From: Bacteroidales bacterium
GTDB lineage: Bacteria > Bacteroidota > Bacteroidia > Bacteroidales > Bacteroidaceae
Direction: 5' to 3'
Assembly (NCBI GenBank): GCA_004555055.1
Contig: SFJN01000025.1
Coordinates: forward strand, 1-25,287
Length of the DNA stretch: 25,287 nt
The number at the start of each line of letters is the position of its first letter. Position 1 is the first letter of the stretch. The notes beneath the pieces are model-generated. The model was not told where the DNA came from. It saw only the letters and a list, made by a program, of their open reading frames with translations, and did not search any database. The translations under genes and the position numbers were made by a program. Shown here piece by piece: positions 1 through 7,198 of this stretch.

Positions 1-137
1 TATTTCGACATTTAGGTCCCTTTGCCTGCTGTTCTTTTCCGTGTTGTGAAAATACAACCAAAGAACATTGAACAGTCCGACAGTAAAATTTATCCTGTCC
101 TGATGAGCGTACATTGTGATTCGTCCGCGGGGACTTT

Positions 138-169
138 AAAGTGGAGTTTATGACCCCACTTTTTTTATG
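138..169 (+). terminator. Hairpin with T-run (possible intrinsic terminator)
   Basis: The 7-bp arms AAAGTGG (138-144) and CCACTTT (156-162) are separated by 11 nt and followed on the + strand by a run of T. This would stop rightward transcription entering from the left of the window. Read on the - strand, where it would lie just past the last tail gene, the T-run is only three long, so it is a weaker terminator for the leftward operon. The remaining bases from 1 to 137 show no convincing gene. Confidence 0.45.
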
Positions 170-172
170 CCC

Positions 173-1495
173 TTATTCAAGAGAGAACGAACGTATCCAA
201 CCATACGTGACGGCACCGGAACTGGTTTTGTACTTCCGTTGCGCCACCCTGTACTTCATACGAACAATCTCGCCTCCGCTGTCCTTGCCCCCAGTGGCGT
301 TAAGCCGGGCTATCTGCACGCCTATCGGGGCGTATGCCTTGTGACACGTTCCCTTCACGTTCGTCGTTGTCTTCAACACGATTTTTTTGCGAAGCCCCTG
401 CATACGGTAATACCCTCCATGCCCTACATAGAAAAGCGAAGAGCACAACGTAGGCAGTTCCTTGCCTATCATGTTTGAGTTCGTGGAGGGGTCGTCGATG
501 GAGATGCACTTTGGCACATACCATTTGCCGGGAGTGCCTTTGCTCAGTCGTATGCCCTTGAAATGCACGTACTGGTTCTTGGGCTGGCGCTTTTTCCTGA
601 CACCTTTATTCTTTGAGTAGGATTTTGCACCGCCCGTGCTCCTGTAAGCACTACGCTTTTTCTTTCGCAGCAGTACAATGTCGCAGTCGGAACCGAGCGC
701 ACCATGGCGGAGATACACCTTAGTCCCGACGATTTTCACGTCAAGATGCATCGCCGTTTCCGTCTGCTGCGCCCATACACCCCAGTTAGTGCCGTCAAAG
801 GTGCGCACATAGTGGCAGTCCATGCCTTGTATGACCTCCTGGCGTACCATCTTGCTGCCCTGAGTTGTTATCACCACCGTGTAGTCGGTAACGCCTGAAA
901 ACAGGGCTACGCTTGCCGTACATGAGAGCACGCAGGGTGTCTTAAGGCCGTCAAGCTGCTTGGATGTAAGCCCCGTTATGGTCTTTGCCGTGAGTTTCTC
1001 GGCAAGCACGTCCTTCAGGTAGTTCAGCACCGTCTGGGGCATGTTGTCAATCCTTGTTGACAGCAGCGTGTTGGTCGGGAACTCCCCGAGCATCTTGTTC
1101 TTGATATTGACGAATGAGTTGATGTCATAGCTCTCCGCCCCCTTCGTATTAGTAAACTGGGCGGTTCGGTATATCCTCGCCTCCTTGTAGGTCTCATCGT
1201 CTGCCTTGATGTCCTCTTTCGTGGTAGTCACGGTAAGATACTTGACTGCCACGCTGTACAGGGGTCTCGGTCCTATCTCCAGAACCTCGGTCTGCTTCTG
1301 CGCATTCACGACCACTGCCACGCCCGGGTTCGTCCCGTCAGGTGCTTTTAGTATGTAATTGCTCCCGCCCAAGCCGGCAAGCAATTCAAGCAGCTTGATT
1401 TGGTCCTGGATAAAATCAAGCGTCTCAGTCGAAAGTGGATATTTGCCAACACCGCCCGTTGCGGTCACGGCCTCCGTATAAACTGCAGTTTTCAT
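173..1495 (-). CDS. Putative tail-tip or tail fibre protein
   Basis: A 440-residue protein and the last gene of the leftward tail operon in this window. The N-terminal third (PLSTETLDFIQDQIKLLELLAGLGG and following) resembles the start of phage fibre/tip proteins of gut Bacteroidales phages. The middle is beta-rich. Residues around 280-310 form a very basic stretch (RKKKRSAYRSTGG, then KNKGVRKKRQPK), followed by a Gly/Tyr-rich C-terminal third. No enzyme motif is visible. It starts with ATG 7 nt after the stop of the preceding gene. Its position after the baseplate genes suggests a structural part of the tail tip or a fibre. The role is inferred from context and general resemblance; no precise family is recognised. 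Confidence 0.6.
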   Translation of the reverse strand: MKTAVYTEAVTATGGVGKYPLSTETLDFIQDQIKLLELLAGLGGSNYILKAPDGTNPGVAVVVNAQKQTEVLEIGPRPLYSVAVKYLTVTTTKEDIKADDETYKEARIYRTAQFTNTKGAESYDINSFVNIKNKMLGEFPTNTLLSTRIDNMPQTVLNYLKDVLAEKLTAKTITGLTSKQLDGLKTPCVLSCTASVALFSGVTDYTVVITTQGSKMVRQEVIQGMDCHYVRTFDGTNWGVWAQQTETAMHLDVKIVGTKVYLRHGALGSDCDIVLLRKKKRSAYRSTGGAKSYSKNKGVRKKRQPKNQYVHFKGIRLSKGTPGKWYVPKCISIDDPSTNSNMIGKELPTLCSSLFYVGHGGYYRMQGLRKKIVLKTTTNVKGTCHKAYAPIGVQIARLNATGGKDSGGEIVRMKYRVAQRKYKTSSGAVTYGWIRSFSLE

Positions 1496-1502
1496 TCTGT
1501 TG

Positions 1503-2009
1503 TCACTTTAACCAGTTTGAGATAATAACCGGGTCGCCTATCTTGATATAATGCGCCCGCTTGCTTATCAGTTTGTACTTATCCACCATCGCCTCGACCT
1601 CAGCCAGTCTGCTCCACGCCCTCGACGGGACAAACACGATGAAGTCGTTCTGTGCCATATTCATCACTTGCTCGCTGTACAGGACCGGCACACCCGGACC
1701 GGGTTCCTGCACTGTCACGGGGATATGCTCCCCGCCTTCCGTTACGGCATAGAGCCACTCTCCGTCACGCTCCACGCTGCCTATCTTGAAACCTGCGCCG
1801 AAATGATATTTGAGTACTCCACGCAAATAGCACACCTGCCCGTTGTGGGTTAGGCGCACTATATGGCCTGTACGCATATCCGTAAAGGCAGAATATACAC
1901 TCTCCACCCCGGCTGCGCCGGCACGCAGCAGTCCGAACACGAGCGGTCGGCGCAGCCATGTGGGCAGGAGTAGGGCTACCAGTCGCTTAAAGTCTATTTC
2001 AAACATCAT
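1503..2009 (-). CDS. Baseplate/tail-associated protein of unknown function
   Basis: A 168-residue protein whose ATG overlaps the end of the upstream baseplate gene by 4 nt, indicating translational coupling. The N-terminus has a hydrophobic/basic stretch (VALLLPTWLRRPLVFGLLRAG) that could be an amphipathic or membrane-associated helix. The rest is compact alpha/beta with a VTVQEPGPGVPVLYSEQ segment. Similar-sized proteins lie between a gpJ-like baseplate protein and the tail fibre in other Mu-like phages of Bacteroidales, which suggests a role at the baseplate-fibre junction (gpI-like position). No catalytic motif is visible, and the function is an inference from gene order. Confidence 0.6.
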   Translation of the reverse strand: MMFEIDFKRLVALLLPTWLRRPLVFGLLRAGAAGVESVYSAFTDMRTGHIVRLTHNGQVCYLRGVLKYHFGAGFKIGSVERDGEWLYAVTEGGEHIPVTVQEPGPGVPVLYSEQVMNMAQNDFIVFVPSRAWSRLAEVEAMVDKYKLISKRAHYIKIGDPVIISNWLK

Positions 2010-2872
2010 TCGACGGCAATATAGGGTTTGTATTCAACCTCAAGGGCATCTATGCTGTAATAGCCGCTGTAAGGCCTCACATAGCCTTCAACGGTCTGCC
2101 ACACATCTGCGTTCCTTGGCTTGACCTCGACACGCTTGATGTCGGCAACCTCTACGCATGGGAGCGACTGAAGTGCTGCCATCAGGTCGCTCTTGCGGAA
2201 CATTCCGTTGAACGGAAGGTTCTCTATCACGCCCTTTGTAACTTCGCGCACCGGGTCCTTGCCGTCCTGCTCACCGTTGCCGTTGCTGTCTATCGATAGC
2301 AGTGTCGGGTCGTAGTAGATAAGCAGCGATATGCGCATCTGGTCTGCCGGCTCGTTCCTGAGCTGCACCGATACACCTGCATCTTTGATTTCCGCCATGT
2401 ATGACATCAGTCCTGTAAGCTGCCCTTCAGTCAAGGCTGCCGGATTTCCGTCCACCTCGCGTGCCACCTTGATATAGACCACGGTGTTGCTTTCCGTTGC
2501 AACGGCATACTTTACTACCGAGGCTTCCGCGATTTCCTGCTCGCTCATGCCTTCCGTGTCGTAGTAGTCGCAATCAGTCACGAGCTTTTTCCCGTGCATG
2601 TACGCCTTGGCCTTGTTCACATACCACCGCAGCGTATGGGGTTCAAGCCTTTCGATCCGTGCGTACACGTCCTCGCGGTGAAGGTCAAACAACTTCTCAA
2701 GCGACCACACAGCAACGGCGAAAACATAGAAGATGATGTTCTCCATGCTCGCCATGCTGAAGCAGTCGGCAAAGCTCTTGGAGCCGTCAAGACCGTAGGC
2801 GGTCTTCACAGCCTCCATCTGCATGAAGTTGGAAGTCATCTCCTTCTTTATCTCGTCAATCGTCCGTGCCAT
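2006..2872 (-). CDS. Baseplate wedge protein, gpJ-like
   Basis: A 288-residue protein. The N-terminus (ARTIDEIKKEMTSNFM) matches the opening helix common in baseplate J proteins. The C-terminal half has the J-family pattern: a VRIS/LIYYDP strand, a helix (VREVTKGVIENLPFNGMFRKSDL), and the SLPCVEVADIKRVEV strand that closes the domain. In Mu and P2, gpJ builds the wedge of the contractile-tail baseplate with gpW (the gp25-like protein on the + strand here) and the hub. It follows the 123-residue gene and overlaps the next gene by 4 nt. The central domain is shorter than in classical gpJ. The call rests on pattern and context rather than a decisive motif. Confidence 0.65.
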   Translation of the reverse strand: MARTIDEIKKEMTSNFMQMEAVKTAYGLDGSKSFADCFSMASMENIIFYVFAVAVWSLEKLFDLHREDVYARIERLEPHTLRWYVNKAKAYMHGKKLVTDCDYYDTEGMSEQEIAEASVVKYAVATESNTVVYIKVAREVDGNPAALTEGQLTGLMSYMAEIKDAGVSVQLRNEPADQMRISLLIYYDPTLLSIDSNGNGEQDGKDPVREVTKGVIENLPFNGMFRKSDLMAALQSLPCVEVADIKRVEVKPRNADVWQTVEGYVRPYSGYYSIDALEVEYKPYIAVE

Positions 2873-2886
2873 TCCTCAGTCGTCAT

Positions 2887-3258
2887 TTAGAGTTGTCTTC
2901 CCAGCAGTTCGTCCACGGTTCTCTTGCACTCCGAGCGCAGGTTGTAGAATTGCTCCAGTTCAGCCGCGTGCTCGGGCGTATCCGTGCCGTTTGCAAGCAG
3001 GGCTATCTGCGCATCGATGCTGTAGGTCTTTCCGATTAGTCCCGAAATGAACTTGTCACGTCGGTTCTCGTCGGTGATACCTGAAGCCTCTATAATCGTG
3101 CTGCCGTCCGGCATGTCGCCGGTGTAGCTGTAGCCTTCGGCCTTTTCTCCCGTCTCCTCGTTGGTAAGCTCGGTTGCCTGCTCATTGAGGTAGAGCAGCG
3201 CATGGCTGCCATCGTAAATCTCAAATTTCTTTCGCTCGTTGTAGCTCGCTGTCTTCAT
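2887..3258 (-). CDS. Small phage protein between RT and baseplate genes
   Basis: A 123-residue protein. The N-terminus (YNERKKFEIYDGSHALLYLNEQ) is beta-rich and the C-terminal half is helical, with RRDKFISGLIGKTYSIDAQIALLANG then a charged helix (EHAAELEQFYNLRSECKRTVDELL). The C-terminal pattern recalls the small helical module of tail-fibre/assembly proteins of the DUF4376 type. It sits directly downstream of the DGR reverse transcriptase, so an Avd-like accessory role was considered. However, it lacks the continuous four-helix-bundle character and strong positive charge expected of Avd. It more likely belongs to the tail module. Function unknown. Confidence 0.55.
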   Translation of the reverse strand: MKTASYNERKKFEIYDGSHALLYLNEQATELTNEETGEKAEGYSYTGDMPDGSTIIEASGITDENRRDKFISGLIGKTYSIDAQIALLANGTDTPEHAAELEQFYNLRSECKRTVDELLGRQL

Positions 3259-3270
3259 TGTCTTTTTGTT

Positions 3271-4617
3271 TTAGTCGTCGGGGTCCACGATTTTGTAGAA
3301 GCATCGTTTTCCGTCGGCGATGGGTTGTTTTATTATCTTTGCCCTGAGCGGCTCGGTTATCTCCACGCCGTCCAGTTGCCTTATTAGCGCTTGGCTCCCC
3401 GTGAACGTTATGTGCTCCACCCATCCACTCACAGCATTGCCGTCATCGTCTATCACTGGTTTCCCTCCCTCTGTAAGCGGCTCCTCTATCTCGTATTGGA
3501 GCGTCAGGCTCGGGTCGTTGTTAAACTTCGACGGGGCCAGCTTGTAGCCCGTCAGGTGGATTTCCCTGTTCAGGATTGCGTCAATGTGGTACTTTGTACC
3601 AGTCAGATTGCCCGTTGTCTTGGGCACAAGGTCACTGAATTTTTTCATATTGAGAACTTTGAATAAGTGTTTTGAGTCGCAATGTTGCATAAAGCCCGCA
3701 CGGCTCGCCGTCCGGAGCATGATTTCTGCCTCTGGAACTCCTGCACGCCTCAGCCGTGCAAGTTCCCTGCACAGTCCCTTCTTGTTCTTCTTCCTCGCAA
3801 GGCAGTGGGTGTGGTACGTCACATAGCCCACAAAGTCTATTCCCCTGCTTTCCACCGGGAAAACCTGGTAGTTGCCCTTCAGGTCCACGTGACGCTCCTC
3901 GTTAAGCCAATGGTTGATTAACACAAGCCAGCCATGAAGCGTCGGCTTGTCTCCGGCGAGAAGAACCATGTCGTCGGCATAACGGTAATAGTACCGCACC
4001 CCGACCTCCTCCTTCAGAAGGTGGTCGAGTTCCGACAAATACAAGTTAGCGAAATACTGGGATATATAGTTGCCTATCGGCACGCCCGGCGCACTGTCTA
4101 TAATCTCATCAAGCAACCATAGAACATCTGGGTCCTTGATTTTGCGCCGCACCACAGCCTTCATCTTGCCGTGGTCTATGCTTGGGTAGAATTTCCGCAC
4201 GTCCAGCTTCAGGCAAAAAGCCGTCCCCTCCGGGTCGTCGTTCAGGTCTGCCCTCAGTCTGCGAAGCAGCGAGTGCATTCCGCGTCCCTTTATGCAGGCG
4301 TGCGTGTCAGCGGTAAACTGGGGCGTCCATATAGGCTCAAGAACCTGCATTATCGCCCAGTGAACCACTCGGTCTCTGAATGGCAGCTTGTATATTTCCC
4401 TGCGCTTGCCTTCGTATTTCACGAAGACATCATAGCGGCTCGTCCTGTATCTCTTCTCCTTCAGCTCGCTATGTAGCTGCTCAAGGTTGTCTTCAAGACG
4501 CTCAAAAAATGCCGTTACCTCATCGCGCTTATGTTTTCCCCGCGACGCATTGTCCGCCGCAAGGCGCAGATTTCCTTTGTCGCATATCCGCGCATACAAG
4601 TTGCCATATCTTTTCAT
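3271..4617 (-). CDS. DGR reverse transcriptase with extra C-terminal domain
   Basis: A 448-residue reverse transcriptase of the diversity-generating retroelement class. Visible motifs are KLDVRKFYPSI (residues 137-147, first catalytic Asp D139), IGNYISQ (181-187, the GxxxSQ form typical of DGR RTs instead of QGxxxSP), YADD (213-216, catalytic Asps) and GIDFVGY (259-265). The RT core ends near residue 320. Residues 324-448 form a further domain starting at an internal Met (KKFSDLV) and running through YHIDAILNREIHLTGYKL, SLTLQYEIEEP, HITFTGSQALIRQL and CFYKIVDPDD. This resembles small single-stranded-DNA-binding-like phage proteins. The enzyme would copy the nearby template RNA with adenine-specific errors and send the cDNA into the variable repeat. 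It lies just downstream of the template repeat, as in canonical DGRs. The RT call is near certain; the role of the C-terminal domain is inference. Confidence 0.96.
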   Translation of the reverse strand: MKRYGNLYARICDKGNLRLAADNASRGKHKRDEVTAFFERLEDNLEQLHSELKEKRYRTSRYDVFVKYEGKRREIYKLPFRDRVVHWAIMQVLEPIWTPQFTADTHACIKGRGMHSLLRRLRADLNDDPEGTAFCLKLDVRKFYPSIDHGKMKAVVRRKIKDPDVLWLLDEIIDSAPGVPIGNYISQYFANLYLSELDHLLKEEVGVRYYYRYADDMVLLAGDKPTLHGWLVLINHWLNEERHVDLKGNYQVFPVESRGIDFVGYVTYHTHCLARKKNKKGLCRELARLRRAGVPEAEIMLRTASRAGFMQHCDSKHLFKVLNMKKFSDLVPKTTGNLTGTKYHIDAILNREIHLTGYKLAPSKFNNDPSLTLQYEIEEPLTEGGKPVIDDDGNAVSGWVEHITFTGSQALIRQLDGVEITEPLRAKIIKQPIADGKRCFYKIVDPDD

Positions 4618-4795
4618 TTTGGGTCATCGGGTCTCTTTTAGGGTCTGTCGTGGGTCTGCAATGCTCGCTTCAGGAACTGTCGATACCGTCCGCCTATGGC
4701 GGTGGCACTACCGGTACCCTCTGCATCTTGTAGTCATCTTTTGCCAAGTGGCACGGTCCTGCTCCTCTGTCGCGTTTTTTATTTTCTTTCGAGCC
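4618..4795 (-). ncRNA. Downstream flank of DGR template RNA
   Basis: These 178 bases lie between the template repeat and the RT start codon and hold no convincing gene. DGR template RNAs normally extend past the repeat, and this part would be included in a leftward transcript running into the RT gene. It contains a small GC-rich hairpin (CCGCC at 4690-4694, loop TAT, GGCGG at 4698-4702) and a direct repeat of GTGGCAC. The RNA ends cannot be fixed from sequence. Confidence 0.45.
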
Positions 4796-4916
4796 TGTAT
4801 AGGGGCGACGAGTAGTTCGCATTCGCATTCGAAGCCGCGTTGTTCGCATTCACGTAGAACGCACCTGCATTCGCACCATTGTTAGCGTTACCGCCAGCCG
4901 CGCGGACACGAAGACT
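4796..4916 (-). repeat. DGR template repeat (TR)
   Basis: This 120-nt stretch is repeated at 5187-5307. Over 4796-4915 the copies differ at 17 positions, and all 17 are T on the + strand, that is adenine on the coding (-) strand, out of 26 such positions. Position 4916 is an 18th, boundary difference. All other bases are identical. This is the signature of adenine mutagenesis by a DGR. Read leftward in the target frame, the TR would encode mostly Ala/Asn, with Asn codons AAC/AAT at the diversified sites, which cannot mutate to stops at their adenines; a few Tyr codons also vary. The conserved GC-rich block AGGGGCGACGAG (4801-4812) lies at the 3' end (coding sense), where the initiation-of-mutagenic-homing element is expected. 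Confidence 0.96.
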
Positions 4917-4961
4917 CACCACTGCCGGAGCAGCAACCGGTCAAACTCCTGTTCGACGCTG

Positions 4962-4969
4962 CAAAATTA
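4962..4969 (-). promoter_or_regulatory. Putative -7 element for DGR template RNA/RT
   Basis: On the - strand this reads TAATTTTG, a perfect match to the Bacteroidetes -7 consensus TAnnTTTG. Transcription would start near 4953-4956, about 40 nt before the template repeat, and would cover the repeat and the RT. No TTTG is seen 19-21 nt upstream at the -33 position, so it is a single-element match. Its place directly ahead of the template repeat, inside a gene-free stretch, is what makes it plausible. Confidence 0.5.
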
Positions 4970-5033
4970 AACATTTTTTTGCACAGCATCACCATTTAAG
5001 ACTGCCTTTCCTCGTTTTCCCCAAAAATTTTCG

Positions 5034-5075
5034 CCCGCCTTACGGCGGGGTGTTTTTTTCCTCTCACCCCGCCGT
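5034..5075. repeat. Overlapping GC-rich hairpins between target gene and TR
   Basis: Two mutually exclusive hairpins share bases. One has 6-bp arms CCCGCC (5034-5039) and GGCGGG (5044-5049) with a 4-nt loop reading GTAA on the - strand, followed on + by GTG and seven T. The other has perfect 11-bp arms (5042-5052 and 5065-5075) around a 12-nt loop. They lie about 80 nt beyond the target gene's stop. DGR variable repeats are often followed by a hairpin or cruciform that aids retrohoming, usually closer than here. A terminator on the + strand, or an attenuator separating target mRNA from template RNA, is an alternative. Confidence 0.55.
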
Positions 5076-5157
5076 GCATCGTTCGCTATTCTTGTTCTCA
5101 ATATTCAAAATTTCAAAGAGCTCTTGTTTTCGTCCTGCGCTTCGCGCCGTTTTCGTC

Positions 5158-5397
5158 CTATTCGATTACGGGGTCTTCCGCAAAAACGCAGAGGGGCGAC
5201 GAGCAGTACGCATACGCAAGCGAAGCCGCGTAGTTCGCACCCACGCAGAACGCACCTGCAGTCGCACCAGCGCTAGCGCTACCGCCAGCCGCGCGGACAC
5301 GAAGACCGGTCTGACTGGCACCGTTGGTGTAGAAATAGTCTGCATAGTAGGTGCTACCACTTCCGCCCACCTCCGTCGGTTGCCATACTCTTTGCAA
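5158..5397 (-). pseudogene. Out-of-frame C-terminal part of DGR target (contains VR)
   Basis: This frame encodes QRVWQPTEVGGSGSTYY, then ADYFYTNGASQ, then the diversified segment (LRVRAAGGS through SSPLC) and ends in a short invariant tail (VFAEDPVIE). This is the usual ligand-binding C-terminus of a DGR-diversified C-type-lectin/formylglycine-generating-enzyme-like fold. The frame is +1 relative to the upstream 397-residue gene and overlaps its last 44 nt. An in-frame TGA near 5415 prevents reading from further upstream. A TTG at 5397 preceded by GAGGTG could conceivably start translation, but the fold would then be truncated. It is most likely the severed end of the target gene, rejoined only if a frameshift or sequence error is involved. 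Confidence 0.7.
5187..5307 (-). repeat. DGR variable repeat (VR)
   Basis: This is the mutated copy of the template repeat at 4796-4916, at a fixed offset of 391 nt with no gaps. In the target frame 12 residues differ from the template-encoded sequence, and every change is at a template Asn or Tyr codon: N to S, S, A, T, G, Y, L, Y, Y, and Y to C three times. No substitution created a stop codon. Bases 5192-5203, at the 3' coding end, are almost unchanged and fit an IMH-type boundary. Beyond 5307 similarity to the template region stops abruptly. Confidence 0.95.
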
Positions 5398-6547
5398 CGT
5401 ACACCTCGGTCTTCACACCTGCCTCCTGGCTCACGACAAGCCCGCGTGTCCATCTCCACAAGTGCCCGTAGCCCGCATGAACAAGTCCGAAGAACACAGG
5501 CACCTTGAAGGTCTTGTATGGCGTTTCCTGGTCCTCGGCATCCTCGCTCGCAGGAAGTGAGTATTCCACGAGCCCCGTGCCGTCGCCCATCTCAAGGCCT
5601 ACGCTTGTCGGTATCAATGGATAGTAGCTGTTATAGCCGCCCCAGTCTGGCATGTCCGTAACGCCCGCGCCAAAGCCGCCCTGATACAGCCCGTCTGCAT
5701 CCTTTTCTGCGTTATACGCCTCCTGGCTGTTCCGCGTGCCCATGATAACGGAAAACAGTATCTGCACAGCGGCTTGTGCCACAAACCAGTTTGCCTCCCA
5801 GCCGTCGCCGCGCTTCCGAGCATACGTGCCGAAGCTCGTAGTGCTTATTGACGTTGCAGCCATGCCAAGCATCGTCGCCTGTGGCGTGTCTGTAGCAGGG
5901 TGTTTGGCATTGCCCGTCAGCGTCAGTGCAGCGCCATTACCTCCACGGTAACGCTCATCGTCGCTGATTACCGAGCACAGCTTCTGCTCGGTGCGGTCCA
6001 TCACGCCGGCTCCTGTCCATGCAATGCCGCCCTTCGGTATCCGCACGCTCTTCCTGCCTTCTATCGGCTTCAGCGTAATTGCCCAGTACGTCCTGCCGCC
6101 CTCCACTATTTCTGTGAAGTACCACGCACGGGTCCAGCACCACATGCACTGTCCCATGCTGCCGTCAAGTGCGGCGGGGCTGCCGTCGGCAAACTTCCGG
6201 CTGTCTTCCGGGTCGAGTTTCCTCATTTCCCTGTCGTCGGTCACAAGGTAGCGCCCAAGCCCAAGCGTAGCAGGTAGCCTGCGCAACGCCTCAAGTGAGC
6301 CCCACCAGCCACCTGCCTTCGGGGTCGCATTGCCGTTCGCCCACCAGCGGCCGGCTATCGGGTTCCCGGCTTCCGCCACCGCACGCTCAAGTTCCATGCG
6401 CCGCGTCTCGCCGCTCCCGTCCATCACTTCTATCTGCATCGCGCTCATCTCGCCCTCTGCAGGGCTCAGGTCGCTGATGCGCTTTCCGTTCTCGAAGGCT
6501 GTGAGCAGTTCCCTCAGCTTGCCTTCCTCTGTTTCGTTAAATGCCAT
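5354..6547 (-). CDS. DGR target: putative receptor-binding tail protein (C-terminus frameshifted)
   Basis: The in-frame body is 397 residues. The N-terminal 60 residues are helical and charged. The rest is rich in Trp, Gly and Tyr (GRWWANGNATPKAGGWWGS, GQCMWCWTRAWYF, GFGAGVTDMPDWGGYNSYY, GHLWRWTRGLVVS), as in phage tip proteins with a C-type-lectin-like end. The order target, template repeat, RT on one strand is the classical DGR layout. The reading frame ends after EVYVAKSM with an aberrant tail (ATDGGGRKW), while the conserved PTEVGGSGSTYY motif and the variable repeat continue in the +1 frame. Either a small indel removed the linker before PTEVGG, or there is an unrecognised +1 shift, or a sequence error. 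The protein probably sits on the tail fibre or baseplate and contacts the host surface. Confidence 0.8.
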   Translation of the reverse strand: MAFNETEEGKLRELLTAFENGKRISDLSPAEGEMSAMQIEVMDGSGETRRMELERAVAEAGNPIAGRWWANGNATPKAGGWWGSLEALRRLPATLGLGRYLVTDDREMRKLDPEDSRKFADGSPAALDGSMGQCMWCWTRAWYFTEIVEGGRTYWAITLKPIEGRKSVRIPKGGIAWTGAGVMDRTEQKLCSVISDDERYRGGNGAALTLTGNAKHPATDTPQATMLGMAATSISTTSFGTYARKRGDGWEANWFVAQAAVQILFSVIMGTRNSQEAYNAEKDADGLYQGGFGAGVTDMPDWGGYNSYYPLIPTSVGLEMGDGTGLVEYSLPASEDAEDQETPYKTFKVPVFFGLVHAGYGHLWRWTRGLVVSQEAGVKTEVYVAKSMATDGGGRKW

Positions 6548-6583
6548 TTTAATGACTGTTTAAGGGTTGTTTATATTCCTGTT

Positions 6584-7198
6584 CTAATACTCGTTGCTGT
6601 ATATCTCGTAGTCCTCGTCGCTCACCGCGCTGATGCTCACCGCCTGGTAGTTCGCCTCTGTCGTCTGCTGCGCCGAGTAGCTCTTTATTACTATCTTCGT
6701 TATGTCAAACACGCCGAGGAACTCGCTCTGCACCTCCACCGACGTCTTCGCATCAAGTATCTTCCGCAATTCCCGGAGCTCATCGCTCGGCCACTCGTCC
6801 GCTATCACTCCGTCTCGCACTGCCTGAATGCCCACCACTAGGTTCACCTGCCAGTCACCCTCGTTGATGTATTCTTTCACCGTCCCGTCGCGACCAACGA
6901 GTGCCGTGCTAACTATTCGCCGTTCTCGGCTCACTGCGGCCACCGCATCCGCAAGCTCAAGGCTTACCTCGCCGCTCTCGGTCTGCGCTCTCAGCCGCAC
7001 GGGGCAAAGCACCCATCGTCCCTCCCACCACGTCCGGTCAGTTATCGGCTGTCCTATCTCCTGAGTCTTTATCTCCTTGCCTCGACCCTCCCAGCTCACT
7101 GCATCGCCCTTGCGCCCTTCCTTGAAGTGCACAAGCCGCTTGCTCATGTAGTTCGCCCAGCTTATCGCCGTTAAATCTATGCTAATAGGTAGTTTCAT
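6584..7198 (-). CDS. DUF6046-like tail protein
   Basis: A 204-residue protein. The pattern of a helix (ELADAVAAVSRERRIVSTALVGRDGTVKEYINEGDWQVNLVVGI) followed by ELRELRKILDAK, a VEVQSEFLGVFDITKIVIKSY segment and a C-terminal strand pair matches the DUF6046 family found beside the tape measure gene in Bacteroidetes phages. In gene order it holds the place of the Mu gp43 / LysM-type tail protein that links tape measure and baseplate hub. Its ATG overlaps the tape measure stop by 4 nt, so the two are co-translated. The structural role is inferred from family and position. Confidence 0.75.
   Translation of the reverse strand: MKLPISIDLTAISWANYMSKRLVHFKEGRKGDAVSWEGRGKEIKTQEIGQPITDRTWWEGRWVLCPVRLRAQTESGEVSLELADAVAAVSRERRIVSTALVGRDGTVKEYINEGDWQVNLVVGIQAVRDGVIADEWPSDELRELRKILDAKTSVEVQSEFLGVFDITKIVIKSYSAQQTTEANYQAVSISAVSDEDYEIYSNEY

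Noticed and set aside
2887..3258. Avd accessory protein of the DGR
   Set aside because: Size and position fit, but the sequence is half beta, not strongly basic, and its C-terminal half looks like a tail-assembly module.
4796..5307. Repeat pair as part of a CRISPR array or simple duplication
   Set aside because: There are only two 120-nt copies, with differences restricted to one base type and an adjacent RT; DGR explains all of it.
5354..5420. Classical -1 slippery site joining the target body to the VR
   Set aside because: The needed shift is +1 (or -2), and no X XXY YYZ heptamer or prfB-like +1 signal lies in the crossover interval.
4879..5508. 209-residue open frame on the + strand
   Set aside because: It runs antisense through TR, VR and the target's C-terminus, with Arg/Ser/His-rich composition typical of a shadow frame and no start context.
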